From Elymus sibiricus (taxonomy: Eukaryota; Streptophyta; Magnoliopsida; Poales; Poaceae): a DNA stretch of 64,000 nt. Below the pieces are notes generated by a model. It did not search any database, was not told the DNA's origin, and saw only the letters and a program-made list of their open reading frames with translations. The stretch covers positions 295,529,705-295,593,704 of the forward strand of contig CM077665.1 in assembly GCA_039707655.1 (NCBI GenBank), given 5' to 3'. The translations under genes were made by a program, and so were the position numbers. Within the stretch, counting starts at the first letter, position 1. Each line of letters starts with the position of its first letter. Shown piece by piece: positions 23,777-35,321 of the stretch.

Positions 23777-25398
23777 GACAACACCATGTCCCTAGTGAGC
23801 CTCTACTAGACTAGCTCGTCGATCATAGATGGCTAAGGTTTCCTAACCATAGACATGAGATGTCATTTGATAACGGGTTCACATCATTAGAAGAATGATG
23901 TGATGGACAAGACCCAAATGTTAGCATAGCATTTGATCATATCACTTAGTTTGGTGCTACTACTTTCTATATGTCAAGTATCTGTTTCTAAGACCATGAG
24001 ATCATGCAACACCCTGACAGCGGAGGAATGCCTTGTGTGTATAAAATTTCACTTCGTAATTGGGTGATCTAAAGGTGCTCTACAGGTATCGTCGAGGGTG
24101 TCTTTTGGGTTGGCATGAATCGAGATTGGGATTTGTCACTCCGTATGACGGAGAGGTATCTCTGGGCCCTCTCGGTAATACAACATCACAAGAAGCCTGC
24201 AAGCAATGTGACTAAGGAGTTATTCACGGGATCTTGTATTACGGAACGAGTAAAGAGATTTGCTAGTAACGAGATTGAACTAGGTATGAGATACCGACGA
24301 TCGAATCTTGGGCAAGTAACATACCGATACACAAAGGGAACTGCATACGGGATTGACTGAATCCTTGACATCGTGGTTTGATCGATAATGATATTCATGG
24401 AATATGTGGGAACCAATATGGGCATCCAGGTCCCGCTATTGGTTATTGAACAGAGAGGTGTCTCGGTGATGTCTGCATGATTCTCGAATCCGTAGGGTCC
24501 AGACGCTTAACGTTCGATGACGATAGAGTAGTATCGAGATATGTATGTTGGTGACCGAATATTGTTTGGAATCCCGTATGAGACCCCGGACGTTACGAGG
24601 AGCTCCGGAGTGGTCCGGAGGTAAAGAATTATATATGGGAAGTTCTATTTTGGTCACCGGAAGGATTTCTGGCATTACCGACAGTGTGTCGGGAGTGCCA
24701 GAAGAGTTCCGGGGGTGCACCGGAAGGGATCCACCCACCCCGGAGGGCCACATGGGCTGAGTGGGAGGCGCACCAACCCCTGGTGGGCTGGGCGCTCCTT
24801 CCCCCGTAGGCCCATGCGGCTAGGGTTGGTGGGAGGGAACCCTAGAGGGGGCGCCCCCTAACTTGGGGGGCCACTCCACCCCCTAGGCCGCCGCCCCCTC
24901 CTTGGAGGAGGGGTTGAGGGCCGACGCCCCTCCCCTGCCCCTGTAAATAGAGGAGGGGTGGGAGGGCTGCCACACACCTCTTCCCCACGCCCCGCCAACA
25001 GCCCTCCTCTCTCTCGTTTCTCCTCCATCCTCGTTTTAGTAGCGCTTGGCGAAGCCCTGCTGAAATAGCTCCACCACCACCTCCACCACATCGTCGTGCT
25101 GCCGGAGATCCCATCTACTAATCCGCCCTCGCTCGCTGGATCGAGGAGGCGGAGACGTCATCGTGCTGCACATGTGCTGAACGCGGAGGTGTCGTCCGTT
25201 CGGCGCTAGATCGGGACGGATTGTGATTGGATCATGAAGAAGTACGACTACATCAACAACGTTATATACACTTCCGCTTAACGGTCTACAAGGGTACGCA
25301 GACACACTCTCCCTCTTGTAGCTATGCATCTCCATAGATAGATCTTGAGTGATCATAAGAATTTTTTTGTTTCCTATGCAACTTTCCCCAACACATCT

Positions 25399-25983
25399 TC
25401 TTTCCAACCATCTACATCCGGAGATGCACATGGCTCTGCAATGGACTTCGGAGTGTATCTAGAAGGTATACAATGAAATATTTACCCAAGGATTTTGCAA
25501 TACTCTGTCTCTTGCTCCTCACAGGAGCTTCGTTATTATCCTTCTCAAGGACTTCCGCAGGTGGTTGTTCGAAATACTCATCATATGTACTAGATTCGGG
25601 AATTATCTCAGAAGAAAATATAGCAATGCTATGCATATCTTTCATATGAGACATATCTAAATTTTTTTGCATCATGAGATACTATTATAGTATCAACATG
25701 CATATCAGGTACCTCGGATTTAACCACTAAAAATCTATAGGGAATGCTCTGATGAGCATAACCTAGAAAGGTACAATCCACTTTCTTTGGTCTGAGTTTG
25801 TGTTTCTTAGGGATTGGAAGATTGACCTTCGGCTAGCATCCCCAAGTGCGCAGATAATAAAGTGATGGTTTTCTCCCAATCCACTCCTCATAAAGGTTTC
25901 TGTTTATTCTTGTTAAGAACTCTATTAAGGACATGACATGAAGTTAACTAAGCCTCCCCCACCATGCCTTAGATAAAACCATC
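25399..25983 (-). pseudogene. Copia pol remnant between integrase and RT
   Basis: Continues the copia element past the Angela-like LTR. The minus-strand frame has RRSKRQ-like basic sequence (RSKRQSIAKSLGKYFIVYL near 25440-25520), typical of the linker between integrase and RT in copia elements. Short open frames only; decayed. Confidence 0.7.
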
Positions 25984-26452
25984 TGAGGGAGTTCGGGATT
26001 CACGGGTCCTCGGGCCGCTGACTTATCTCTTATAGTTCGGCCCGATGGGCCGCCTTATGGCATCTTCGGGAAGGACGGGCTGCTAAATGACCCTAGGCTT
26101 ATGGGGAATGTTCCAAAGATTTGGCGTGTCCTCCAAGAAAGGATGGGCGTATCTATGCCCGGATGGAAACCGGCCATTTGTAACCCTAGGGGCCCCTGGT
26201 GTCTATATAAACCCGGGGTCTTAGATCATAGAGGACGACTCTGTTGATTAGGGTTTAGCTCTTTTGATCTCGAGGTAGATCGACTCTGTAACCATCTCAT
26301 TCATCAATATAATCAAGCAGGACGTAGGGTTTTACCTCCTCACGAGGGCCCGAACCTGGGTAAACACTGTCCCCTTTGTCCCTTGTTACCATCGTTCCTA
26401 GATTCACAGTTCGAGACCCCCTACCCGAGATCCGCCGGTTTCGACATCGACA
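25984..26452 (+). mobile_element. 469 bp solo LTR, TGAGGGAGTTC type
   Basis: Perfect 5 bp target duplication CCATC (25979-25983, 26453-26457), TG...CA ends. Contains a TATA-like CTATATAAACCCGG near 26203-26216 and a downstream AATATAATCAAGCAGGACGTA segment followed by GGCCCGAACCTGGGTAAAC, features shared by many grass gypsy LTRs. No internal domain is attached. Confidence 0.85.
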
Positions 26453-27773
26453 CCATCAGTGTCTCACATGGCATTCACCAAGTTAGTCAACGTGCGGTTT
26501 TTCCTCTCGGTAACCCCGTTTGATTGGGGCGAATAGTGAGACATCCTCTCATGAATAATACCGAGTTCCTCAAAGAATTCATAAAATACTTTCGGAAAAT
26601 ACTCACCACCACGATCCGACCTAAGATGCTTGATTTTTCGCTCTAATTGATTTTCAACTTCATCCTTATAGATTTTAAAGTAGTCTAAAACTTCATCTTA
26701 AAATATAGCAAAATCTAGTTGCATCATCAATCAACGTCATGAAATATCTCTTTTCACATTTTGTCAACACACCATTCATCTCACATAGATCAGAATGTAT
26801 GAGTTCTAGAGTTGCCAAGTTTCTTTCCTCGGCTACCCTGTGAGGCTTCCGATGTTGTTTCGATTGCACACAACTATGGCATTTAGAACATTTGGCAATA
26901 ATGAAATACGGAATTAAACTCATACTGGATAGCTGACACATTAAACCAAAATTAACATGACATAAACGATAGTTTCAAACATTTGCACCATCATTAACTC
27001 TAGAACAAAGTTGGCTGACTAACTTATTGCAAAAATCTGAAAAGGAAGAGTGGAACAAGCCTCTACACTCATAGTCTCGACACAGTTACTTTATTCGACT
27101 CTAAAACTACCTTAAACCCATCTCTACATAGAAGGGAGCCGTTGATTAGACTCCTATCCATAGTAGGGACATGTTGCACGTTCCTTAGTTGCACAATCTT
27201 CCTCGTAGTGAACTTCAGATTTACTGTGCCAATGCCACGAACAGAGGCATGCCATCCATTCCCCCACTAGGATGAAAGAATCATGTGCGACGTCATAAGA
27301 AGTGAACAAAGAGATGCCGGCACACACGTGACGTTAGCACCCAAATCAATCCACCAAGAGGATGATTGAAATACTGAAAGAATAATAGGTAAATCACCAT
27401 ACTCAACAGTATTGCTAGCGGTCACCATGTTGACGTTCTTGGAGCTCGTTTTTCCTTTGCGGTCTACAAGTTCTGGGTATCCCTTGGAAAAGTGTCTAGG
27501 CTTCCACACGTGAAGTACTCTAGCTCAGCCACGTTCAGTTTTTTCTTCTTGAAGGTAGTAGTGTTGGTAGGCTTGTTGAAAATAGGTTTGTTCCTTATTT
27601 TGTTCTTATTATGTGGGTACCTTTATACCATATTGGCGGTAGGCTGAATCTGACTTCTTTTTTAATAGTGTCTTTAGCCCGAGCTTTCTCATGAATATCA
27701 AGAAATGTTATCAAATTTTTAACTGATCTCTCATATTTCTTATGTCAGACGTGTTATGGTACTGTGAGGACAG
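26453..27773 (-). pseudogene. Copia integrase, protease and gag tail remnant
   Basis: On the minus strand, a zinc-binding and core integrase region is seen near 26700-26940 (CHSCVQSKQHRKPH, LELIHSDLCEMNG, TLIDDATRF), a protease near 27350 (WWIDLGANVTCV, corresponding to the usual D-S/T-G-A motif), and a gag tail near 27680-27720. Frames are broken by stops. It belongs with 21346-22830 and 25399-25983. Confidence 0.82.
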
Positions 27774-27781
27774 ATGAGATA

Positions 27782-28703
27782 CAGGGCCGGTCCTGAGATT
27801 TCGGGGGCCCGGGGCGAAACGAGAACTCGAGGCCCTTGGTATTTTCTATCTTACAAGAATTTTTTTTGTTAGGTCACCACTTTTCTGAAACCCTGCATAC
27901 ACTCTTTTACAACATTGTCAATGTCATGTTCTTTCTTACTTTTTCTTGCGGGTGCTCGAGCTTATCCAAATAATCCAACAAAATTAACCACGTTATCTGC
28001 CTAAGATTTAATTATATAGTAGTAGTATACCGGGCTATGTTTTGACATTTAATTGCTGGGTTTTCCAAAACAAAATGTAAGTAATTTCACATTACAAAAT
28101 CCCAGAAAACACTATCTTCAGCACACAATTTAACAACCCATGAGGCAGAAAGCTAAAAGCTAATAAGAAACTTTCCTTGAACAAGAATTGTACATGGTAT
28201 CTGTTGTACATACCTAGATGCCGCAGATGTAGTACCCGTACTGAACCCTCAAGCCATCCACGGGTTAGCTAACCGGACTCCTGGGAATGAAGGCTGCGTT
28301 CGTGAAGACCAGCATGTTCGTCATGTCCGGCCGGAAGAAACTACCCGGCTTCGTCCAGCGCCGCACATCTCATGCAGCAGCAGCAGCAGCACTCGATGCA
28401 AGCAAAATCCCGGAGACGACGCTGTACCAGGCGGCGGCCAGCGCGTGTATCCAAAAACCAAAAACGATGAGATCCCTGAGACGGCGCCGAATATCGTAGA
28501 TCAGGCGTGAAAATTTCTTTTTTTAGATCGCAGGAGGTGATCACGCCGTAGATCAAGCGTGGAAGTTGTCGGAGGTGATCTCGGTGTGGAAGTTGCGTTC
28601 TGCGCTGCTGTTTCTACTATTACTTTGGGCCTCTCCAGTACAAAGCCCAGCGCATACCTGGGCCCCCCTTGGCTTTGGGGGCCCGGGGCGGCCGCCCCTC
28701 TCG

Positions 28704-28736
<33 letters not shown>

Positions 28737-28746
28737 GCCGGGCCTG
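27782..28746. mobile_element. Non-autonomous hAT element, 965 bp
   Basis: Perfect 8 bp target duplication ATGAGATA (27774-27781, 28747-28754). Ends CAGGGCCGGTCCTG and CCGGGCCGGGCCTG are inverted repeats with CAGG termini. A run of 31 C residues lies at 28704-28734, just inside the right end. No transposase motif is visible. Confidence 0.88.
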
Positions 28747-28754
28747 ATGAGATA

Positions 28755-31044
28755 CCGCGTTATATGACAAAACGCATCTGGACTGCCCGGTCCGGATGGA
28801 GGCGTTGGAATGCCCTGAAGCTGCAACACATGTGAAGTACGTACGAATGACCTGATTAATTATTATCTGCTTCAATTCAAGGATTATGGCAAACAGATTA
28901 ATTTTACCTTTATAAATCGGTGGTGTGTGTAGGTTTGGTTGTCAGTTCATGGGCTACTGCAAGACAACAAACATTAGCTACAAACTAACTTTAATTACTA
29001 CTACATCAGTGGTGCCATGATGTGACAGTGTAGCCTATGGAATCTCGTTCCCTTATAATTATCGTGTAAGAGTATTTTACATTCGAATCTTTTATATGCG
29101 CCAATAGAATATTGATTCATGATTGCGACGTGTGGAAGCTTCTTTGATCATTGCGGCCTGTGGACGTGGCAGTGGAGAGTGTGTGTGGATTGGTAACCCT
29201 GGCGAGTTGCTGTGCGCGGTCGCCAATTTTTTTCAGAAAAAAGAAAGGTAATTAAATTGCTAAAACCGCATGGACATTAACCTATAACTGTTTGGTATTA
29301 CGGAAAAGGGAGGTTCACATATAATGAATTAGCTATAAAATAACAAGTACTCCCTATGTATCAAAATATAAGACTTTTTTGATACTATTCGGTACGAAGT
29401 GGACAATAAGCTCAAATATACATAAGAAAAAATAACCTCCACAAACAATTCTCAACTGAAATCCTCCTCCTTGGATGCTGGAATATTTGAAACCAAAGGA
29501 ATGACACAATTTTCAGAGGGATTCCATACACAATTCAGTCTTGGCGATTTCATCTCAAGCATGACCTTATCCTTTTGCAGCACAATTTATAGGACAAGCA
29601 TTCTCAGAGTTTCAAACAGTGGCTGCAGAATAATTTATAATAGTTTTATTATGTTTGAGAAAACTGGCATTGGTTAAAAGTCCTTAGAGACTTCCTTTTC
29701 CTTTTCCTTTTCATTTTCTTTGTCTTTTGTAATATTTTATTTATTAATGAAAAATCACACCGTAGACCGATTGTTCTACAGTTTCGGGTCAAAAAATAAT
29801 AATAGTAACACGGAGTACATATTTATGGCTGTGTTCCAAGACAATGACGGATCATGATTGTGCCTAATTTCAAATTGTGCTCTTGATGTTAATGGGCAAC
29901 TGATTATAGGAGACCACACAGCTAGCCAGACATGTTGGTGGATAGGGCTGAAGCTTGCTTTTGTCCCGATAGCTACATACACTCCACCTGTACCTGCCAT
30001 TCCGCCCAGTCGATCACTACGCTACTGTTCCAAAAACGTCCCCGTTGATCCTCTATAATCCCCTGCCATGTACAACTCCTACGCCATGTACAGTATTTCA
30101 CGGAAGTTTTATTGGCAATTGTACCTTGTTTCTTTGCCTTTGGGTATGCATGCCTTGTTTCTCCCTCGCTAGTCAATGTTTCAACATCGTCTACCCAACT
30201 TTCAAAGATTTTGAAACAAAAGCTTCAATATCTTTTTTTGAAAAGAGAGAAAAACATTAATATTTTTGTGTTTAGGATCATTGGAAAACCACCTTTCTCG
30301 GCCAAGAAAGTTCTTGACAATGTCAACTCCTGCTCTAATTAGAAGTTTAAAACAGACATGTCACGCATGTCAAAAATATAATGTTAGGCGGCTCCAGGTT
30401 CCGTTTTCGTGTTACAGGATGTCGGTTTTGGTCGCTTGGATGACAATGTCGTCGGCAGGGCAGATGCGTGGCCTCGAGGACGACAAGTGTGTGTTAATGA
30501 GGTTATGTATGTCGAAGCGACGGCTCCGGGTCATGTTGTAGGGTGTTGACTTAAGCTGCTTGCTTGGCATAGTCTTCGGCTCGCTGGGTTCACATCCTCA
30601 GGGCTAGTGTGGGTGTTTCAGATGTGTATTGGTGGACCATTTTTTCTTACAAACTAGTCAATTCTCTTCTTCTATATAAAAAAGGCAGAGCCCCTCACGG
30701 TTGCTCAAACTAAATAAATAATGTTAGTCTCTAGCAATTTGGGATTCGTGTGTGTGTTTGAAGTGAAGAGCTAGCTAGCTTGCATGTGTATAGTTCACAT
30801 GACATGTCGTTTGGCATTTCGTATGTTGATGATGGAAGATTGTCGAGAGAGATAAGCCAAGAGCCAAAAGAAACACGTACTACTAGTATATGTACTGCTA
30901 GCTAGCTATGCACTCAAATTAAGACAAAGGGGGCTCACTCATGACGACCGGTGGTCCTTGCATCCTGTGAACCGTCGAATGTGTAGTGTGCGTGCCCCTC
31001 TTTTAAACTCTTCAGTTTATTACACTACTTGTCTTTTCCAAGTG
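28755..31044. other. Low-repeat DNA without a recognised gene
   Basis: The first tens of bases may be residual copia sequence. A Stowaway-like TACTCCCTATGTATCAAAA sits near 29348 with no clear partner end. The rest is AT-rich with only short, domain-free open frames on both strands. I support no gene here. Confidence 0.5.
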
Positions 31045-31054
31045 CGTCTGTTCA

Positions 31055-31465
31055 CGAATATTGTCTTTGGAGGCCGAGCTCCATGGAGCTCGGTTTTGAA
31101 AAATTCGAATTTCGTCAAATTCCATAATTTTTACATTTCAAAAAATTCTGAAAAAAAAACCACAGATATACATGAAGGCATAACACACATGTGTGTAAAT
31201 TTTCAGGGCAAAATAGGTTGAAATGGGGGTTGTGTAAAAAAAACAAATCTAGGGCTTTTTAACACATGATACTATTTATTCTCTCAGGCCAAATTTGTCT
31301 TTTTTTTACAGGTCGTATTTTAATGTTTTTCATCCTGAAATTTTACACACATGCACATAACATCCTTGTTTACTTGCACAATTTTTTTCAGATTTTTTTG
31401 AAACCAAAAATTTTGAATTTTGATTTGTTTTCAAAAAAAGGCCTCCATGGAGGCAGAGAGCCAAA
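31055..31465. mobile_element. Foldback MITE, possibly MULE-type
   Basis: A 10 bp direct repeat CGTCTGTTCA flanks it (31045-31054, 31466-31475), consistent with a 9-10 bp MULE-like duplication. Near-terminal segments each contain a palindrome centred on CCATGG (CGAGCTCCATGGAGCTCG on the left, GCCTCCATGGAGGC on the right) and are inversely related, followed inward by AT-rich TTTGAAAA sequence. The left end has about 11 extra unpaired bases, so the exact border is uncertain. Confidence 0.6.
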
Positions 31466-31545
31466 CGTCTGTTCATCATTACATAAGGATGTCACTTACT
31501 TCATTAGCCCATAATATTTTTAAATTAACATGAACTTAAATTGTA

Positions 31546-31696
31546 CCCCTCCGTTCACCAATATAAGATGTTCTAACATTTTCGTGAATCATATATATAT
31601 ATATATATACACACACACACGTTTTAGTGTGTTTGTTCATTCATTTTAGTTCGTATGTAGTTTATATTAAAATATCCAAAACAGCGAATGGAGGAG
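31546..31696. mobile_element. Stowaway MITE, 151 bp
   Basis: TA duplication at 31544-31545 and 31697-31698, ends CCCCTCCGTTC and GAATGGAGGAG as terminal inverted repeats. A (TA)n(CA)n microsatellite lies inside at about 31591-31620. It is about 500 bases upstream of the S40 gene TATA box. Confidence 0.8.
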
Positions 31697-31979
31697 TATG
31701 TATGAAACTTCTTTTTTATATTTTTACTACTCCATATGAAAGTTGTAGTAAAGCAGCGACGGTTAATATGAATCGTGGATCATTAGCTAGCTATGCATGG
31801 AAAGGCATATTTATATTCTTGTATATATGAACCTTTTTTTTTACATGTTATAGGGGTATGTATGAACGTGTGAGTACAATACATGCATGCAGCATGCGTA
31901 CTCCCGGTCCCGGTCCCGGGTGGAAAGGAACAAGAGAATTGCCTGGTGACATGCGCGAGAGGGCTCCACCGTGAATCGT

Positions 31980-32205
31980 ACGTGGCACCTTTGTAGTTGG
32001 CAATTCCGTGGGCCCAAGTGGACAGGCGGACACGTGTGAGGCCGCAACAGGTTACGCCTGCGGGCCCACATCATGCTGGCAGTCACGTGGGCAGCTCGTC
32101 TCCATCTCATCTCGCTGTTGCGGCGACGTCATGGCCGCCCAAACTGCCCCGCGCACACGGAGATCCTACACAGCAAGTCGAGCCCCGCTCGGCTGTATAT
32201 ATATA
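31980..32205 (+). promoter_or_regulatory. S40 gene promoter: three ACGTG-core motifs and TATA box
   Basis: ACGTGGC at 31980-31986, CACGTGTG at 32031-32038 and CACGTGGGC at 32084-32092 are G-box/ABRE-type motifs, followed by TATATATATAG at 32195-32205. The TATA box implies a start of transcription around 32225-32235 and a leader of about 330 bases. ABRE/G-box clusters commonly drive ABA- or senescence-linked expression in plants; that this applies here is inference. Confidence 0.65.
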
Positions 32206-32557
32206 GCGGCTGCCCGCCCATGGATTCCATTCCACTCCAACGGGTGGAGTTCTTCCCAACCACACAACTTCTCGTAGCCTTGCTCTCCTTTTTTTTCCTT
32301 ACTTTTCTGGAAAAAAACAGTTGGTTTTGTGTACACGGCAGACAGTATAGTAGGCTTTGTGTGAGCTGATTAAAAAGCTTCAATCATTCGTTTCATCTCT
32401 AGCTAGCCAGTAGCAAAGATTCTTCGTTTCTTTTCTTTGCTTTGCTTGCCATCCATCCATCCATCCATATATTTGTAGGGTAGGGAGGGAGGGGAGAGGC
32501 ACTCTCTAGCTAGTTGATTCCTGTTTCCAGAAGCTAGCTAGCCAGTGATATCGATCC
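32206..32557 (+). other. Probable 5' leader of the S40 gene
   Basis: Lies between the TATA box and the start codon. It contains a CT-rich part and a CATC microsatellite (about 32449-32468). A 49-codon open frame begins at 32220, but it probably starts at or just upstream of the transcription start, so I do not treat it as a confirmed upstream ORF. Confidence 0.5.
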
Positions 32558-33112
32558 ATGGGGAAGGGCCGCAGCTGCAGGTACGGGTCAGAGCGTCTGC
32601 TCTACCCCGTCCAGGTCAGCGGTAGCGGTCACCACGTCACCGGCGCCGCCGATCACCTCGCCGACATGGACGAGGAGGACGTCTGGTCGGTGCTCGCGGC
32701 GCCTGCTCCCGACTCCAACCGCTCCGCCGGCAGCGGCAGGCAACCCGAGCAAGAACGTCGCGGCCGGTGGACCGCAGGGGGGCTGTCGCTGGCGTTCGAG
32801 GCAACCGCGTCCGCGCCGGCCGGGCGCCACCATCATCACGTGGCGAGCTCGGCGCCTGTGAAAGTGCCCGAGTGGCCAGCGGCCAGGTTCCCCGCTGGCG
32901 CTGGCGGCGAGCAGCACGGCTACGGCGTGAGCTGCCGTGAGGAGGAGGGCGAGTGGATGGCGCCGCACGAGTACCTGCAGGCCCAGGCACGGAGCAGCGG
33001 GCGCGGCACGGCTGCGCCGTCGGTGTTCGAAGGCGTGGGGAGGACGCTGAAAGGGCGCGACCTCAGCCGGGTGCGCGACGCCGTCTGGAGCAACACCGGG
33101 TTCTTCGGCTAA
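32558..33112 (+). CDS. S40-type senescence regulator (DUF584 family), 184 aa
   Basis: An intact intronless frame, GC-rich unlike its surroundings, starting in a good context (GATCCATGGGG). Family features in order: DMDEEDVW near residues 36-43, VPEWP near 103-107, EWMAPHEYL at 132-140, and the signature C-terminal block GVGRTLKGRDLSRVRDAVW at 159-177 followed by NTGFFG. This matches the plant senescence regulator family (PF04520) in order and length. Known members are induced in leaf senescence and by ABA or dark, and some are nuclear; the biochemical role is not established. The promoter has TATA and three ACGTG-core sites. It is the only convincing host gene in the window; which of the several grass paralogues it is cannot be told here. 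Confidence 0.92.
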   Translation: MGKGRSCRYGSERLLYPVQVSGSGHHVTGAADHLADMDEEDVWSVLAAPAPDSNRSAGSGRQPEQERRGRWTAGGLSLAFEATASAPAGRHHHHVASSAPVKVPEWPAARFPAGAGGEQHGYGVSCREEEGEWMAPHEYLQAQARSSGRGTAAPSVFEGVGRTLKGRDLSRVRDAVWSNTGFFG

Positions 33113-34229
33113 GCAAAGCAAGCACCGTACCCCATCATCGTCTCGTGTCAATTAGTTCCTGCTGGCCCCATTAAGCCAGCTACTCATGAGCTCGGAGGGC
33201 ACTTGTTGGATCATTCGTTATAAGATGCATGTACTGTTCTCAAGTCGTACTTATTAATTAGGATCGAAGGTGTGGGAAACTATGAAAAAAATTAGGCGAT
33301 TGATTAATTATTCCTGCAGTATGGAGTATGTAGCTGCTGCAGGTAGAGTTTTGGGTCCGTTTCGATTATATTGGGTTGTGTGCTATCCTTAGCTAGCCAG
33401 CTGCCGATATCGTCAGTTTGTGTCACAATGATCGACCAACTTCTCCCAAAAAGAAAACAATTTGAGTATTACTTATCGACTGTTTTCCTGAGTATTTCTC
33501 ACTCTATAATGTATACACGCTCTAGAGACGGAGTAGCTCTCGGGCATGCACGCAGCTGCATCAGGTTTCAGGTAATTGGGCGCGCGCGCAGGAGCGGAAG
33601 AGCGTGTGTGGAGTCGAGTAGGAGAGGCCAGGGATGTCTGTGAGCATTGTGAAGCGAAGGACGCCTCCAGCTCTGTCTGGACCGCGCTGTGCACGTACGC
33701 TTAGATTGACAGGCACGAGACAGCACTGACCAGCAGCAGCAGGAGGCCGGCAAGCTGATAGAGTGGTACTACTAGCACGTACGTGAGTGAGCAGGAACAG
33801 TTACAAGAGGCAGGCAGGCACAGGCACAGGCACAGTGAAGTGAGAGCGAGCATCGAGGAATCATCAGCAAGCGCAGTAATTGTTGTCGACTGGCTCCCCA
33901 CAGCCATGGGCACACACCTTTTTGGGGAAAGTGACTTGCCCTATTTTGCATCCATCTCACCGCCCGCGTAGCACTTGGGCGTGCACCCGCCAAGTGCTCC
34001 GGCAACCACACATAATGTTTTTTGTTTTTGTTTGGAGTCGACACATAATGGGTTAACTCACGTGGACTCCATATTTTCTGTTACGAGAAAAAATAAAAAT
34101 AAAAGAAAGAAAGAAAAACACAATAACTTACACCCTTTTTAAGCGTAATATTATCTTACTCCCACATTAGCTTACATGGACGCAAATCGATGGCGTGAGG
34201 GCTATCTCTCGTCCGTACCGATATCTAAT
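33113..34229. other. 3' flank of the S40 gene, no other gene seen
   Basis: Contains the probable 3' UTR and then single-copy-looking sequence with simple CAGGCA repeats near 33810-33830. Short open frames have no recognisable domain and no codon pattern I would trust. Confidence 0.5.
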
Positions 34230-35240
34230 AGGAATCGCCTATGGTCGGAGGACGGGCCCGCCCACTAGCTGCGCTCGATGATTCAGTCCGGGTTTTTTTT
34301 GTTTTTTGTTTCCTTTTATTCGGTTTTCTTTCCTTTTTGACCGATTTTTCTAAGATTTTCTTCTTTTTGCTTCATTTTGTTTTCGTTTTCTTTTGCAATG
34401 GTTTTCTTCTTCTTTTAAACTTTGCTTTCTTTGTTACTTGTTTAGGTTTTTTATTGTTTCTTTAGTTTTCTTCTTGTTTTATTTTCGGATTTTTTATGTT
34501 TTTCCAACACATTTCTACTTTTTCATACACGTTCCACATATTTGATATACACATAAAACATATTTATACTTTTTTAACAGTTTTCAAATACATGTTTAAT
34601 ATTTTTTACCAAAACATGATTTAAATATATACTTCATATACGTGTTATATTTATTTTTAATACATGTTGAAACATTTTTTGAACGATAAAAACATTTTCT
34701 TAACTGTGCAAACATTTTTGTGCATTGTACAAATGTTTTTAGAAAATGTCAAGAAAACATTTTTGAAGTAAATATTTAAAAAAATGTTACATACATTTTC
34801 TGAATCAATGGAACATTTTTGAACTAAATATTTTTTTACATAGAATAAACAGTTTTAAATGTAGTTTTTTTAAAATAGGTGACATTTGTTAATTATCACA
34901 AACATTTTGCATACATACGATTAAAATTTGTGGTACACATGATTAACATTTATACCTTTTTCATCCACGTTATAATTTTATTTGTATAAATAAAAAATAT
35001 AGCTATATACATGTTTAACATTTTCGAAATACAAGAATAATATATTTCGAAATTATATACAGTTTTTTTTGTTATATTTATACATATATATTCTTAATGT
35101 TTTGAAATATAAATAAACTAATAAAAACAACTATAAAAATGTGAAGGAAAAGCAAACAAACAAAAATAAATAAATTATGACATCATCATGATGCGGCATG
35201 TGGTTACTGGGCCGTCAAGTTTGGGCTCCTTGTAGGAATG
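34230..35240. mobile_element. AT-rich element, possibly non-autonomous MULE
   Basis: A GC-rich end (GACGGGCCCGCCCACTAG near 34243) is followed by T-rich sequence and then about 700 bases of degenerate ACATTTTT/AAATACATG repeats. The right end near 35200-35235 has a roughly inverted counterpart (CTGGGCCGTCAA). A similar AT-rich block in opposite composition is at 37400-38500. No target duplication was found, so the class is a guess. Confidence 0.35.
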
Positions 35241-35321
35241 TCGTGTCTAGGCGTCGCAATAAGCGGCAAATATGAGAGTAACCAATTCAGGGGTATCCCT
35301 TACAGGAGTCCTTCAAGGGTC

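Larger units (their letters stand above)
22831..25393 (+). mobile_element. Angela-like copia solo LTR carrying a hAT element
   Basis: Starts TGTTGGAAATATGCCCTAG and ends TTTCCCCAACA. Flanks CATCC (22826-22830) and CATCT (25394-25398) give a 5 bp duplication with one mismatch, and copia pol resumes at the right. After removal of the hAT element the LTR is about 1.74 kb, a usual length for this group. TATA-like TGTAAATAGAGG lies near 24942-24953. Confidence 0.88.

Noticed and set aside
29346..29816. Stowaway element between TACTCCCTATG and ACGGAGTA
   Set aside because: The two ends do not pair over more than a few bases, so it cannot be supported as one element.
32220..32369. Upstream ORF of 49 codons in the S40 leader
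   Set aside because: Its ATG lies only about 15 bases after the TATA box, so it is probably not in the transcript.
32588..33151. Minus-strand frame of 187 codons opposite S40
   Set aside because: Shadow of the GC-rich S40 coding sequence; the plus frame has the family signature.
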